Shown piece after piece: positions 16,353-23,702 of a DNA stretch of 64,000 nt. The first letter of the stretch is position 1. Every line of letters begins with the position of its first letter. Origin of the DNA: Kineosporia sp. NBRC 101731 (GTDB taxonomy: Bacteria > Actinomycetota > Actinomycetes > Actinomycetales > Kineosporiaceae); NCBI RefSeq assembly GCF_030269305.1, contig NZ_BSTC01000001.1, positions 695,467-759,466 on the forward strand, given 5' to 3'. A program made the position numbers and the translations under genes. The notes beneath the pieces are model-generated. The model was not told the origin of the DNA, did no database searches, and worked only from the letters and a program-made list of their open reading frames with translations.

Positions 16353-18131
16353 GTGGGGGATTCGGGGGCGATGACACCGGGTGACGGGTTCACAGAGGTA
16401 TTCGTGCTGGCCCGGCAGACGGCGCGGGAACAGGCGGGCAGTGAGCCGGTCGATGCCTTCCTCGGGGTGCTCTCCTATCTCCATCCCGTCGGTCTGGGCC
16501 CGGAGCTGCTCGCCCACCTCCCGGATCTGGGCGCGGCGGCGGAGGCTCTGATCGCCTCCGGCGCGCTGCTGCGGGACGAGACCACGGGCGCGGTGCGTAT
16601 CCCCCCGTCGCCGGCCCGGGTGCTGCGGGATATGGACCTGATGGGGAACACCGCCCGGAGACGTCTCGACGGGCTCGCCGGGGTGATCTCCACCCTGGTG
16701 GCGAGGGCACCGGGCGATCCCACGACGGCGCTGGAACTGACCCGGCACGCGCTGGCTCTGTGGAAGCGGTCACTGGAGGCCGTCGCCGCCGGGCACGACG
16801 GTGCGGTGGACGCCATGGAGAGGGTCGGCCGGGCCACCACCGAGGCCGTCACCCACCTGCAGTCGGCCGGCGAACCGGCGCGGGCCGTCGAGGCCGGCCG
16901 CGAGGTGCTCACCGGGTGCCGGTCGCTGCTGGGCGACGACCATCCGGTCACCCTGGCCGCCGCCAGTCGTCTCGGCAGTCTGTTGCTGTCTACGGGGGAC
17001 GCGGGTCAGGCCGCCGATCTTCTGGCTCCCGTGCTGGCGGCGCGGCCCGACTCCCAGGACATCGCCCAGCCCGAGCTCATCACCATGACCCACAACCTGG
17101 CCTTCGCCCGGGGTGCGGCCGGGCGCACGGACGAGGCCATACCGCTGTACGAGAAGGCGTTCGCCGCGAGCAGCGCGGTGTACGGCGGCGAGCATCCGAT
17201 CAGCCTGACCATTCTCGGGAACCTGGCCGAGAGCTACCGGGCGATCGGTGACTACGGCCGGGCGATCCCGCTGCTGCGGCAGGTGCTGGAAGAACGGCAG
17301 GCGGCGCTCGGCGGGGACCACCCGGACACTCTCACCGCGGCGAACAACCTGGTCGGGGCCTACAGCGACCTGGACGGGACGGCCGTACCGGTCAGCGTGT
17401 TCCGGAAGATCTACACCGACCGGGCCCGGGTGCTCGGAGAAGAGCACCCGAACACGCTGATCTCCCAGAGCAACCTGGCCAGTGCCCATCAGCGGGCGGG
17501 TGACCTGCCCACGGCGATCACGCTGATGAAGCAGGTGCTCCGGATCCGCCGCACGAAACTCGGCCCGGGCCATCCGGACACGCTCACGGTGATGAGTAAC
17601 CTCAGCGCTGCCTACGCCGACACCGGGAAGGTCTTCCGCGGGTACCGGCTCTGCCGCCGGGTGGTGGCCGGGCGCAGCGCCGCGCTGGGCGAGAAACATC
17701 CGGACACCCTGCTCGCCATGAACAATCTGGCCCAGGCCCACCTCGCCGTGGGCCGGACGAAGGCCGCGCTCAACCTGCACGCCCGCGTGCTCAGCGACCG
17801 GCACGCCCTGCTCGGTGGCGACCACCTCGACACCCTGGCCTCGATGAACAATCTGGCCTCGGCCCTGAACCGGGCCGGTCACCCGGCCGACGCGCGTCCC
17901 CTGCACGAACGCGCCCTGAAGGGCCGGCGGCGCGTTCTCGGCCCCACCCACGTGGACACCCTGGCGTCGCTGAACAACCTGGCGTTCTCTCACCAGGGTC
18001 TGGGCGAGATGCCACGGGCGCTGGAACTTTTTGAGGAGGCGCTGGACGGGGCCCGGCGGACGCTGGGTGATCGGCACCCGGTGACGCAGAAGTTCGAGAC
18101 GAATCTGCGCCGGGCCCGGGACACGTCCTGA
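16353..18131 (+). CDS. Kinesin-light-chain-type tetratricopeptide repeat protein
   Basis: Soluble scaffold protein of about 592 residues made almost wholly of 42-residue TPR units of the kinesin light chain type. Each unit has the signature G-x-x-H-P-x-T-L...NNLA: GDDHPVTL, GGEHPISL, GGDHPDTL, GEEHPNTL, GPGHPDTL, GEKHPDTL, GGDHLDTL, GPTHVDTL and a last GDRHPVTQ. The N-terminal 150 residues lack repeats (LTRHALALWKRSLEAV) and may be a capping or winged-helix region. In actinobacteria such repeats often follow an NB-ARC ATPase; here no P-loop is present. GTG 16353 has AGGA eight bases upstream. It is transcribed away from the sigma operon. Confidence 0.85.
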   Translation: MGDSGAMTPGDGFTEVFVLARQTAREQAGSEPVDAFLGVLSYLHPVGLGPELLAHLPDLGAAAEALIASGALLRDETTGAVRIPPSPARVLRDMDLMGNTARRRLDGLAGVISTLVARAPGDPTTALELTRHALALWKRSLEAVAAGHDGAVDAMERVGRATTEAVTHLQSAGEPARAVEAGREVLTGCRSLLGDDHPVTLAAASRLGSLLLSTGDAGQAADLLAPVLAARPDSQDIAQPELITMTHNLAFARGAAGRTDEAIPLYEKAFAASSAVYGGEHPISLTILGNLAESYRAIGDYGRAIPLLRQVLEERQAALGGDHPDTLTAANNLVGAYSDLDGTAVPVSVFRKIYTDRARVLGEEHPNTLISQSNLASAHQRAGDLPTAITLMKQVLRIRRTKLGPGHPDTLTVMSNLSAAYADTGKVFRGYRLCRRVVAGRSAALGEKHPDTLLAMNNLAQAHLAVGRTKAALNLHARVLSDRHALLGGDHLDTLASMNNLASALNRAGHPADARPLHERALKGRRRVLGPTHVDTLASLNNLAFSHQGLGEMPRALELFEEALDGARRTLGDRHPVTQKFETNLRRARDTS

Positions 18132-18142
18132 GCCGGTCCGGA

Positions 18143-18174
18143 CGGACGGCGGAAGAGAGACTTTCCGCCGTCCG
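18143..18174. terminator. Bidirectional terminator
   Basis: A perfect 12-bp stem (18143-18154 with 18163-18174) and 8-base loop lie between convergent genes. Confidence 0.75.
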
Positions 18175-18187
18175 CCGGTGCGGGAGG

Positions 18188-19090
18188 TCAGCGGGTTACG
18201 GTGACCTTGGCCGAGTTCGAGGTGCTCGGCGAGCTCTTGTCGTCGCCGGGGTAGGAGAAGCGGAAGCTGCCCGAGCGCTTGGCGTTGATCGTGACGGAGA
18301 TCTGGTCCTGGCCCGGGGCAATGGTGCGCACCGTGCGGAACCTCGTCTCGTTCTTCGCCTTGAACTGGAGTTTGACCGTGGGTCGGTAGGTTTCGAACGT
18401 GCCGGTGTCCCAGTCGGCCCGGCTCAGATCGCCGGTCAGGGTGAGTTCTCCACCCTGCTCGACCGTGGCCCCGGAGGCCTTGAAGGTCGAGTTCCAGCCG
18501 GTCTCGCGCAGCAGGGCGAAGCCGGTGGTGACATTGTCGCGGCCGCTCGATGTCGACGTGCAGTTACCGTCGTCGTCGCAGTCGAACGACGTGTCGTCGT
18601 CGCGGTCGTTGCCGTTGGCGTCGTCGAACGCATACACGTAGGCGTTCTGCGTGCCGGCCATCTGGTTGCCCCGGAACTGCTCGGTGCCGACCAGATCGAA
18701 CGTGGTCGAGCCGTCGGGGCAGGTGAGTGAGGCCGGCCCGGTGTATTTGTAGGTGCAGGCGCCGAACCAGCCCACGTGACTGCCCCGGTACAACTCCCCG
18801 GTGACGGCCCACTTCATGGCGTGTTCGGAGTCGTCGCAGTCGGTGGCGACGTCGAACTGCACGGTCACCGGTTTCACGCCGGCCGTCACCGCGGTCGGGG
18901 CGACGTCGGTGATCGAGCAGTCATCCCCGTCCGCGACCGCTTTGTTCATCGATTTAGCGATTTTTTCCAAGGGTTTCGGCGATCTCGACGTCTGTTCCGC
19001 CGGTGCGGCCTGAGCCGTGGCCGGCGTGATCAGGCCGATCGTGAGCGCTGTGGCGGCGCCGAGCATGATGCGTAACGAACGAGTCTGCAT
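18188..19090 (-). CDS. Secreted protein of unknown function
   Basis: Exported protein of 300 residues with Sec signal peptide MQTRSLRIMLGAATALTIGL... ending ATAQA-AP. The mature protein has six Cys (DDCSI, TDCDD, GACTY, LTCPD, SFDCD and GNCTS), enough for three disulfides. It has an Asp-rich loop around DDANGNDRDDDTSFDCDDDGNC that looks like a calcium-binding turn, and a C-terminal beta-sandwich-like repeat ending SNSAKVTVTR. No enzyme signature is present. The ATG at 19090 starts the signal peptide. A 14-bp perfect palindrome lies about 100 bases upstream (19187-19200). Confidence 0.75.
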   Translation of the reverse strand: MQTRSLRIMLGAATALTIGLITPATAQAAPAEQTSRSPKPLEKIAKSMNKAVADGDDCSITDVAPTAVTAGVKPVTVQFDVATDCDDSEHAMKWAVTGELYRGSHVGWFGACTYKYTGPASLTCPDGSTTFDLVGTEQFRGNQMAGTQNAYVYAFDDANGNDRDDDTSFDCDDDGNCTSTSSGRDNVTTGFALLRETGWNSTFKASGATVEQGGELTLTGDLSRADWDTGTFETYRPTVKLQFKAKNETRFRTVRTIAPGQDQISVTINAKRSGSFRFSYPGDDKSSPSTSNSAKVTVTR

Positions 19091-19186
19091 GCGTAGTCCC
19101 AGTCGGAAGACGACGTCTGGCTGGCCCATCATGGCTCACATCGACTGCACGATGCTCGCACGCGGCGTGTTCGATGCCGGCGTGAT

Positions 19187-19200
19187 GAAACTTAAGTTTC
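19187..19200. promoter_or_regulatory. Perfect 14-bp palindrome, possible operator
   Basis: GAAACTTAAGTTTC is fully self-complementary and AT-rich in a GC-rich background. It lies upstream of the secreted-protein gene starting at 19090. No matching second copy was seen in the window. Confidence 0.35.
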
Positions 19201-19267
19201 CTTTGGGGAATTGGTTAACTGTTGAGGTCGTCGATCTGGCCGACATGAATCGCTGTAAAACCGGTGG

Positions 19268-19301
19268 GGACGCCGCTGAGCTGCGGCCGACAGCGGCGTC
19301 C
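19268..19301 (-). terminator. Terminator of the copper/DyP cluster
   Basis: A perfect 11-bp stem (19268-19278 with 19291-19301) and 12-base loop lie just past the stop of the peroxidase gene. Confidence 0.7.
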
Positions 19302-19312
19302 TCCATTTTCGG

Positions 19313-20524
19313 TCAGCCGACCAGGGCCTCACCGATGTACTCACCCTCGGTGCAGCCCGGGGGCACCACGAACGCGGCCGAGCCCACGTGCGTGATCCAG
19401 ATGTTCATCGCGTCGGACTCGGCCAGCCGCTCCTGGACCGGTACGAACGAAGCTGCCGCATCTTTCTGATACGCGGCAAAAAGCAGACCGCAGTCCGGCT
19501 TTCCGTCCGATCCCGGACCGTCGTCGTAACTGAACCCGCGCCGCAGCATGCGCTCGGTGGGGGTGCGGGCCGTGGCCCGCACCACGTGGGCCTCGGCCGC
19601 GACGACGGGAAATCCCTGGCCGTCGACGGCGGCGGTGTCCGGATCGTCTTTCTCCGCACCGCCGGTCACCGGGCTACCATCGGAAAGCCTCCGGGCGGTG
19701 GCCATTTCCTTGGCCGGCCGACCGAGATCGTCCCAGGTGTCGACATCCATGCGGATGCGCCGGAACACCAGCATGCTGCCGCCCTTCAGCCAGCCCGGGC
19801 CGTCCGACCACACCGTGGACCCGAAATCCTCGGTGCCGGAAGCAGGATTGGCCGTACCGTCGCGCTGCCCCATCAGGTTCCGGGGCGTGGTACCGGCCGG
19901 TTCGCTGTCCCGCGCGGGGTTGAAGCCCGTCTGGCACCAGCGCACCGAGGCCAGATCGCGGGAATCGCGCACCAGACGGCGCAGGGCGTACGACAGGGGA
20001 ACCGCGTCGTCACTGCACACCTGGAGCAGCACGTCGCCGCCCGACCAGCGGTCCTCGAGCCGGTCGGTGGCGAACGCCGGCAGATGGCGGATGACCTCGG
20101 GGCAGTCGTCGCCCCGCCCGATCGCGTCGAACAGCCCAGGGCCGAAACCGAACGTCACGGTCAGCCGGGACGGCAGGGCCGGGATCTCCGGGTCGTTCCC
20201 GGCCAGGGGCGCCCGTCCCGCCGTCAGTCTCGCGGCGTCGTCGGTGAGAAGCCGCAGCAGGCGCTGCACGTGCGAACGGTCGGCTCCGGGTTTCAGGTCC
20301 AGCGCCAGGAATCGTGCATGGGCCTGCGCCCCGGTGGCGATCCCGGCCTGATGAGCTCCGTAAAAGGGGACGACCTGTGCACCTTTGGCTTCCGCCGTCA
20401 CCACCGGTTCGGTGTCGGTCCCGGACAGGGCCAGGGTGGCCGCGGCGCCGGCCAGACCTCCGCCCGCCAGCGTGGCGCCGCCCCCGAGCAGGAGGCGGCG
20501 CCGGCTCAGAGGAGGCTGGATCAC
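19313..20524 (-). CDS. Tat-exported DyP-type haem peroxidase
   Basis: Dye-decolorising peroxidase of 403 residues, exported by Tat (SRRRLLLGGGATLAGG at the N-terminus) together with its haem. The family motif appears as GQRDG with catalytic Asp222, and the proximal haem ligand is His313 in AEAHVVRAT. The nearby RRGFSYDDG supplies the distal Arg region. In Streptomyces lividans the homologue DtpA, encoded beside a PCuAC chaperone, acts in copper trafficking and maturation of a copper oxidase. The same partnership is seen here: the GTG start overlaps the stop of the PCuAC gene (GTGA), so the two are translationally coupled. An EfeB-like iron role is the alternative, but no efeU/efeO lies nearby. 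Confidence 0.9.
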   Translation of the reverse strand: MIQPPLSRRRLLLGGGATLAGGGLAGAAATLALSGTDTEPVVTAEAKGAQVVPFYGAHQAGIATGAQAHARFLALDLKPGADRSHVQRLLRLLTDDAARLTAGRAPLAGNDPEIPALPSRLTVTFGFGPGLFDAIGRGDDCPEVIRHLPAFATDRLEDRWSGGDVLLQVCSDDAVPLSYALRRLVRDSRDLASVRWCQTGFNPARDSEPAGTTPRNLMGQRDGTANPASGTEDFGSTVWSDGPGWLKGGSMLVFRRIRMDVDTWDDLGRPAKEMATARRLSDGSPVTGGAEKDDPDTAAVDGQGFPVVAAEAHVVRATARTPTERMLRRGFSYDDGPGSDGKPDCGLLFAAYQKDAAASFVPVQERLAESDAMNIWITHVGSAAFVVPPGCTEGEYIGEALVG

Positions 20525-21084
20525 TCCATGCCGTCCATGTCGTCGTACTTCTCCTCGCCGGCCGAGGTGGTCTTGGCCAGCGCGGTGAAGTCCTCGGTCG
20601 AGCCGTCGTCGAGGGTCAGGCGCACCGTGACCTGGTCACCGGCCTCGATCGACTTCGCCAGATCGAGCACCATCACGTGGTCGCCACCGGGCGCGAGCTC
20701 GTGCTTCGACCCGGCCTTCACCACGAAACCACCCTCCTTCTTCTGCATCACCATCGAGCCGTCGACCATGGCCATCTCGTGCAGTTCGGCGGTGCTGGAG
20801 GCCGAGGTCTTCGCCGACTGCACCGTGACGTCGGTGGTGCCGGTGTTCTCGAGCGTGCCGAAGACCGCGGTCATCCCGGCCTTGGTGTCGGCCGTCTTCA
20901 CCCACGGGTCGACGACGGTCAGGCTGTCGGCGCCGGTGCTGGTGATCTCACCACCGACGGCCTTCACCCCGGCGGTGGCGGCGGCGGACGATCCACCGGC
21001 GCAGGCGGACAGGGTGGTCACCACAGACAGGGCGGCCAGGGTGGTGGCTGCGAGGGCGAGGCGCTTGCTCTGGTACTGGGGCAT
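20521..21084 (-). CDS. PCuAC-type copper chaperone lipoprotein
   Basis: Periplasmic-type copper chaperone (DUF461/PCuAC) of 187 residues, anchored by the lipobox TLSAC. The copper-binding pattern H-x-M ... M ... H-x-M is complete: LHEMAMVDG, then Met-rich VMQKK, and GGDHVMVL. A His/Asp/Met-rich C-terminal tail (EEKYDDMDGME) may add copper sites. It delivers Cu(I), typically to cytochrome oxidase or other cuproenzymes on the outer face. It is encoded upstream of and overlapping the DyP gene. Confidence 0.9.
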   Translation of the reverse strand: MPQYQSKRLALAATTLAALSVVTTLSACAGGSSAAATAGVKAVGGEITSTGADSLTVVDPWVKTADTKAGMTAVFGTLENTGTTDVTVQSAKTSASSTAELHEMAMVDGSMVMQKKEGGFVVKAGSKHELAPGGDHVMVLDLAKSIEAGDQVTVRLTLDDGSTEDFTALAKTTSAGEEKYDDMDGME

Positions 21085-21199
21085 GACGAAGTAACTCCTC
21101 GGGCGCTGAAGGAACGCCGATGCCGCACCATGGCCGCGAAAGGGTCAGGGGCACCGGCGAAGGGTGAACGTTCCGGCTGTGGGCAGCCAGACCTGCGAA

Positions 21200-21832
21200 T
21201 CAGGCGAAAATCGCCGGAGAACGCGGTGGGCCACGGCGCCCGACGGCACCGGTGAGGGGTTCGGGCCGGAGCGGGGCAGTGCGGCGCGAGGCGGTACGGC
21301 GTAGCCGGGCCCGCACCGGCAAGGGCCGGAAGCGGGCGGGAAGCTTCGGGAAGATCCACGAAAGCATGCGCCACAGAGCGGTTTCGCCCTTGCTCAGGAG
21401 AAGGCCGAGCAGGGCGGCGGCGCTCAGGTGGGCGAGGACCATCAGAGGCGAACTGCCGGCCATGGTCATCGCCGGGTTGTCCTGGCAGACCAGAGATCCC
21501 GGGTGGGCCATACCGGGATGGCTCAGGTGGGAAGACATCTGCGCGCAGTCGGCCGCCGGGCCGAACTGCCCGAACAACCAGTGCAGTGCGGTCTGGACCG
21601 CGACCATCGCGGTACCGACAGCCGCTGGTCGGTGCAGCTTTCCGGCGCTGAGCACGGCTACCGGGGCCAGGAGCAGGCCCAGCCCGGCCAACAGGATCGG
21701 GGAGGGCGCGGTGCCACCGGCGAGAAGGTGGGCCACGGCGGCGAGAGAGACGGCGCAGGCCGAGAAGGCCCCGGCGCGCAACACCCGGAGCTTGCCCTCG
21801 ACGAGCTGTCGCTCGGCAGCCCGCGTACTCAC
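21200..21832 (-). CDS. Membrane protein of the copper cluster
   Basis: Integral membrane protein of 210 residues with about four spans (residues ~18-38, 44-64, 70-90, 128-148). A loop between spans 3 and 4 carries several Met, His and Cys residues (DCAQMSSHLSHPGMAHPG, then VCQDNPAMTM), a plausible metal-binding surface facing outward. The C-terminus is Arg/Pro-rich and cytoplasmic. I know no characterised family member, but similar proteins are encoded next to PCuAC chaperones in actinobacteria. GTG 21832 begins the frame. The gene precedes the PCuAC gene by about 115 bases on the same strand, suggesting a shared role in copper handling. Confidence 0.7.
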   Translation of the reverse strand: MSTRAAERQLVEGKLRVLRAGAFSACAVSLAAVAHLLAGGTAPSPILLAGLGLLLAPVAVLSAGKLHRPAAVGTAMVAVQTALHWLFGQFGPAADCAQMSSHLSHPGMAHPGSLVCQDNPAMTMAGSSPLMVLAHLSAAALLGLLLSKGETALWRMLSWIFPKLPARFRPLPVRARLRRTASRRTAPLRPEPLTGAVGRRGPPRSPAIFA

Positions 21833-21885
21833 GCGTTCAGGATAGCCAGAGTCTTCCGGTCCCTGCTGCCGGGCAGTTCGCTCGT

Positions 21886-22212
21886 TCAGGATTCGATCAG
21901 GATGTCCGGGGCGGCGTGCGGCCGGGTGACGCCGTCGACGAGGATCACCGAGCCCGAGCTGTTACGGGTGCGCAGCGGCAGGATGGAACGGTAGGCGGGA
22001 GAGTCGTACCAGTCCCGGGCGGCCTGAAGGCCCGGGAACGAGATCACCACGATGTCTCCCGCCCAGGTCTCTTCCAGCGCAAACACCCGCGCGCCGTGCA
22101 CCAGGAACTGGCCTCCGAAGGGCTCCAGCGTGCTGTCGATGCGGTGCAGGTACTCGATCACTTCGTCGTTCATGGTGACGTCGGTGAGGTGGGCGATGGC
22201 GTAAGCGGTCAT
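21886..22212 (-). CDS. DUF1330 family protein
   Basis: Small cytoplasmic protein of 108 residues with the dimeric alpha/beta barrel pattern of DUF1330: MTAYAIAHLTDV at the start, EPFGGQFLVHGARVFALE, then IVVISFPGLQAARDWYDSPAYRSILPLR. The family has no established reaction. A 7-3-7 palindrome (22249-22265) lies about 40 bases upstream of its start and may be an operator. Confidence 0.85.
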   Translation of the reverse strand: MTAYAIAHLTDVTMNDEVIEYLHRIDSTLEPFGGQFLVHGARVFALEETWAGDIVVISFPGLQAARDWYDSPAYRSILPLRTRNSSGSVILVDGVTRPHAAPDILIES

Positions 22213-22248
22213 GAGGACGACGCTAGGTGTCGGTGCGGCCGCCCGGCG

Positions 22249-22265
22249 ATGACCTCACAGGTCAT
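22249..22265. promoter_or_regulatory. Palindrome upstream of DUF1330 gene
   Basis: ATGACCT-CAC-AGGTCAT is a perfect 7-3-7 inverted repeat 37 bases from the DUF1330 start codon. The cognate regulator is unknown. Confidence 0.4.
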
Positions 22266-22461
22266 GTGAACGGTACGGATCTCCGGTGAGGCTGCCCTGC
22301 GGAATTCGCCGGGAGGTTGCCGAATCGCCCCGCCGAAAGAACTGAATTTTCGGTTCCTTCGGCCCGGGGATCGTCGGTAATGCCCGGAATGAATAAGGGA
22401 AGTGGTTGCTTGGCTAATTTTCACATGCCATCTGAGCTGCGGTGATGATTTCTTTCGAGAT

Positions 22462-22505
22462 GTAGGGGAGCATTACCTAACGGGGATGAGGCAAGGTTTA
22501 CCTCG
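22462..22505. promoter_or_regulatory. Two DtxR/IdeR-like iron boxes
   Basis: Compared by eye with the 19-bp consensus TTAGGTTAGGCTAACCTAA, the minus strand of 22462-22480 matches at 14 positions. The plus strand of 22487-22505 matches at 12. The two boxes start 25 bases apart, about 90-130 bases before the DUF1540 gene. Iron control of that gene is a reasonable but unproven reading. Confidence 0.35.
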
Positions 22506-22593
22506 GCTGTTCCCGTATTGCGGGGCGGGGAATTATCTGGTCCTCTTCGGTTAAGCAATGTCCCGGAGAACGCCTGACGGAAAGAAGTTGGTC

Positions 22594-22887
22594 ATGACCA
22601 CCATGCCCGCAGTGAGTGAGTGCTCGGTCGACGGTTGCGGCTACAACCACGACGGGTGTCACGCCTTCGCCATCACGGTGGCCGGGAGCAACGGCAGCGC
22701 CGACTGCGGCACGTTCATCCCGCTGGCGCGCAAGGGTGGTCTCGACAAGGTGGTCGCGCAGGTGGGCGCCTGTCAGCGTGCCGACTGCTCGTTCAACAGC
22801 GACCTGGAGTGCTCGGCCAGCGGCGTGCGCATCGGCGCGGGCACCGGAAGCGCCGGCGCCAACTGCCTCACGTATCAGCCTGCCTGA
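22594..22887 (+). CDS. Cys-rich protein with two DUF1540 domains
   Basis: A 97-residue cytoplasmic protein with two copies of the small Cys-rich DUF1540 unit: CSVDGCGYNHDGCHAF near the N-terminus and CQRADCSFNSDLECSASG near the C-terminus. A third pair of Cys (ADCGTF and ANCLTY) makes it a likely metal-binding protein. I chose ATG 22594 (MTTMPAV) because AGAAG lies upstream and the family begins here; ATG 22558 is an alternative. The preceding DtxR-like boxes hint that iron status controls it. Confidence 0.8.
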   Translation: MTTMPAVSECSVDGCGYNHDGCHAFAITVAGSNGSADCGTFIPLARKGGLDKVVAQVGACQRADCSFNSDLECSASGVRIGAGTGSAGANCLTYQPA

Positions 22888-23052
22888 CATCGCGGACACC
22901 ACTGACATCACTGACGTCACCGATGCGCCTGCGGGCGCTCGTCCTGGGGTGACCCCGGCGCCGTCTCGGCGCCCATGGGGTTACCCCAGCGTCGTTTTGC
23001 CTGGCTGGAGGCACTGACATCAAGACGTCGCCACTCATGACGTCAATCGACT

Positions 23053-23081
23053 AGACAGTGACGCCACTGTGGCGTCATAGT
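23053..23081 (+). promoter_or_regulatory. Promoter with operator in its spacer, RHH/DUF4097/ABC operon
   Basis: TAGACA (23053-23058) and CATAGT (23076-23081) are 17 bases apart and resemble -35 and -10 boxes. The spacer is filled by TGACGCCACTGTGGCGTCA (23059-23077), an 8-3-8 perfect palindrome. Transcription would begin near 23088-23089, on the ATG of the next gene. Further TGACRTCA-like half-sites occur at about 22885, 22903, 22912, 23015 and 23038. Confidence 0.6.
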
Positions 23082-23088
23082 GATGCAC

Positions 23089-23631
23089 ATGGACGTCACC
23101 GCATACACCGCCCGCCTCCACCGGGATCTGTACGCCGCCGGCGAGGTGGGCGGCGAGGAGACCCTGGCTGTCGCCGGGCACATGGCCAATGCTCTGGACT
23201 CCTCGATCCGGCTCGTGCTGCTGGACGCGCTGGTCGAGGCGGCCGGGGAGATCACCGAGAACCTGAGCCCCGGCTCGGTCGAGGTTCGTCTGCTCGGCCG
23301 GGAGGTGCAGTTCGCCGTGACGCCCCCGATCGCCGCGCCGGTCGAACCCGTCCAGCCCGCTGCGGCATCACTCCCGCCGACCCCGCAGAGCGGTACGGAG
23401 GAGCCGGAAGACGACGGTGGCACCGCCCGGCTCAGTCTGCGTCTGCCCGAACGTCTCAAGTCCCGGGTCGAGGAGGCCGCCTCGGCCTCCGGGCTCTCCG
23501 TGAACGCCTGGCTGGTGCGCTCGATCGCCTCGTTGGTCGATGCGCCCCCCGCCGCGCCGGTCCCGCCCGCAGCCCCGCCGGTCCCGCCCGTCGTGGGTCT
23601 GGGGCAGCGGCGCTCCGGCTGGGTCCGCTGA
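23089..23631 (+). CDS. HicB/Arc-like ribbon-helix-helix regulator
   Basis: Protein of 180 residues whose C-terminal part holds a ribbon-helix-helix DNA-binding unit: ARLSLRLPERLKSRVEEAASASGLSVNAWLVRSIASLV (about residues 114-151), followed by a Pro-rich tail. The N-terminal part (DVTAYTARLHRDLYAAGEVGGEET) is a helical region common to homologues annotated as HicB-family antitoxins, although no HicA toxin is adjacent. I chose ATG 23089 because the promoter places the transcript start there, which predicts a leaderless message. The GTG at 23080 lies inside the -10. It most likely represses its own operon through the palindrome at 23059-23077. Confidence 0.75.
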   Translation: MDVTAYTARLHRDLYAAGEVGGEETLAVAGHMANALDSSIRLVLLDALVEAAGEITENLSPGSVEVRLLGREVQFAVTPPIAAPVEPVQPAAASLPPTPQSGTEEPEDDGGTARLSLRLPERLKSRVEEAASASGLSVNAWLVRSIASLVDAPPAAPVPPAAPPVPPVVGLGQRRSGWVR

Positions 23632-23702
23632 CCTCTTTGTCACGGCCGTAACGGCCGTCCCGCACCACTTTTACTCGCGCACCGCTCTCACCTGGAGTCG
23701 TC

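Larger units (their letters stand above)
22213..22593. other. Regulatory intergenic region
   Basis: About 380 bases, visibly less GC-rich than the surroundings and without a gene. It separates the divergent DUF1330 and DUF1540 genes and holds a palindrome near the former and two DtxR-like boxes near the latter. Confidence 0.5.

Noticed and set aside
19388-21094. 568-residue open frame on the plus strand over the copper cluster
   Set aside because: Antisense to DyP and PCuAC genes, both with diagnostic residues.
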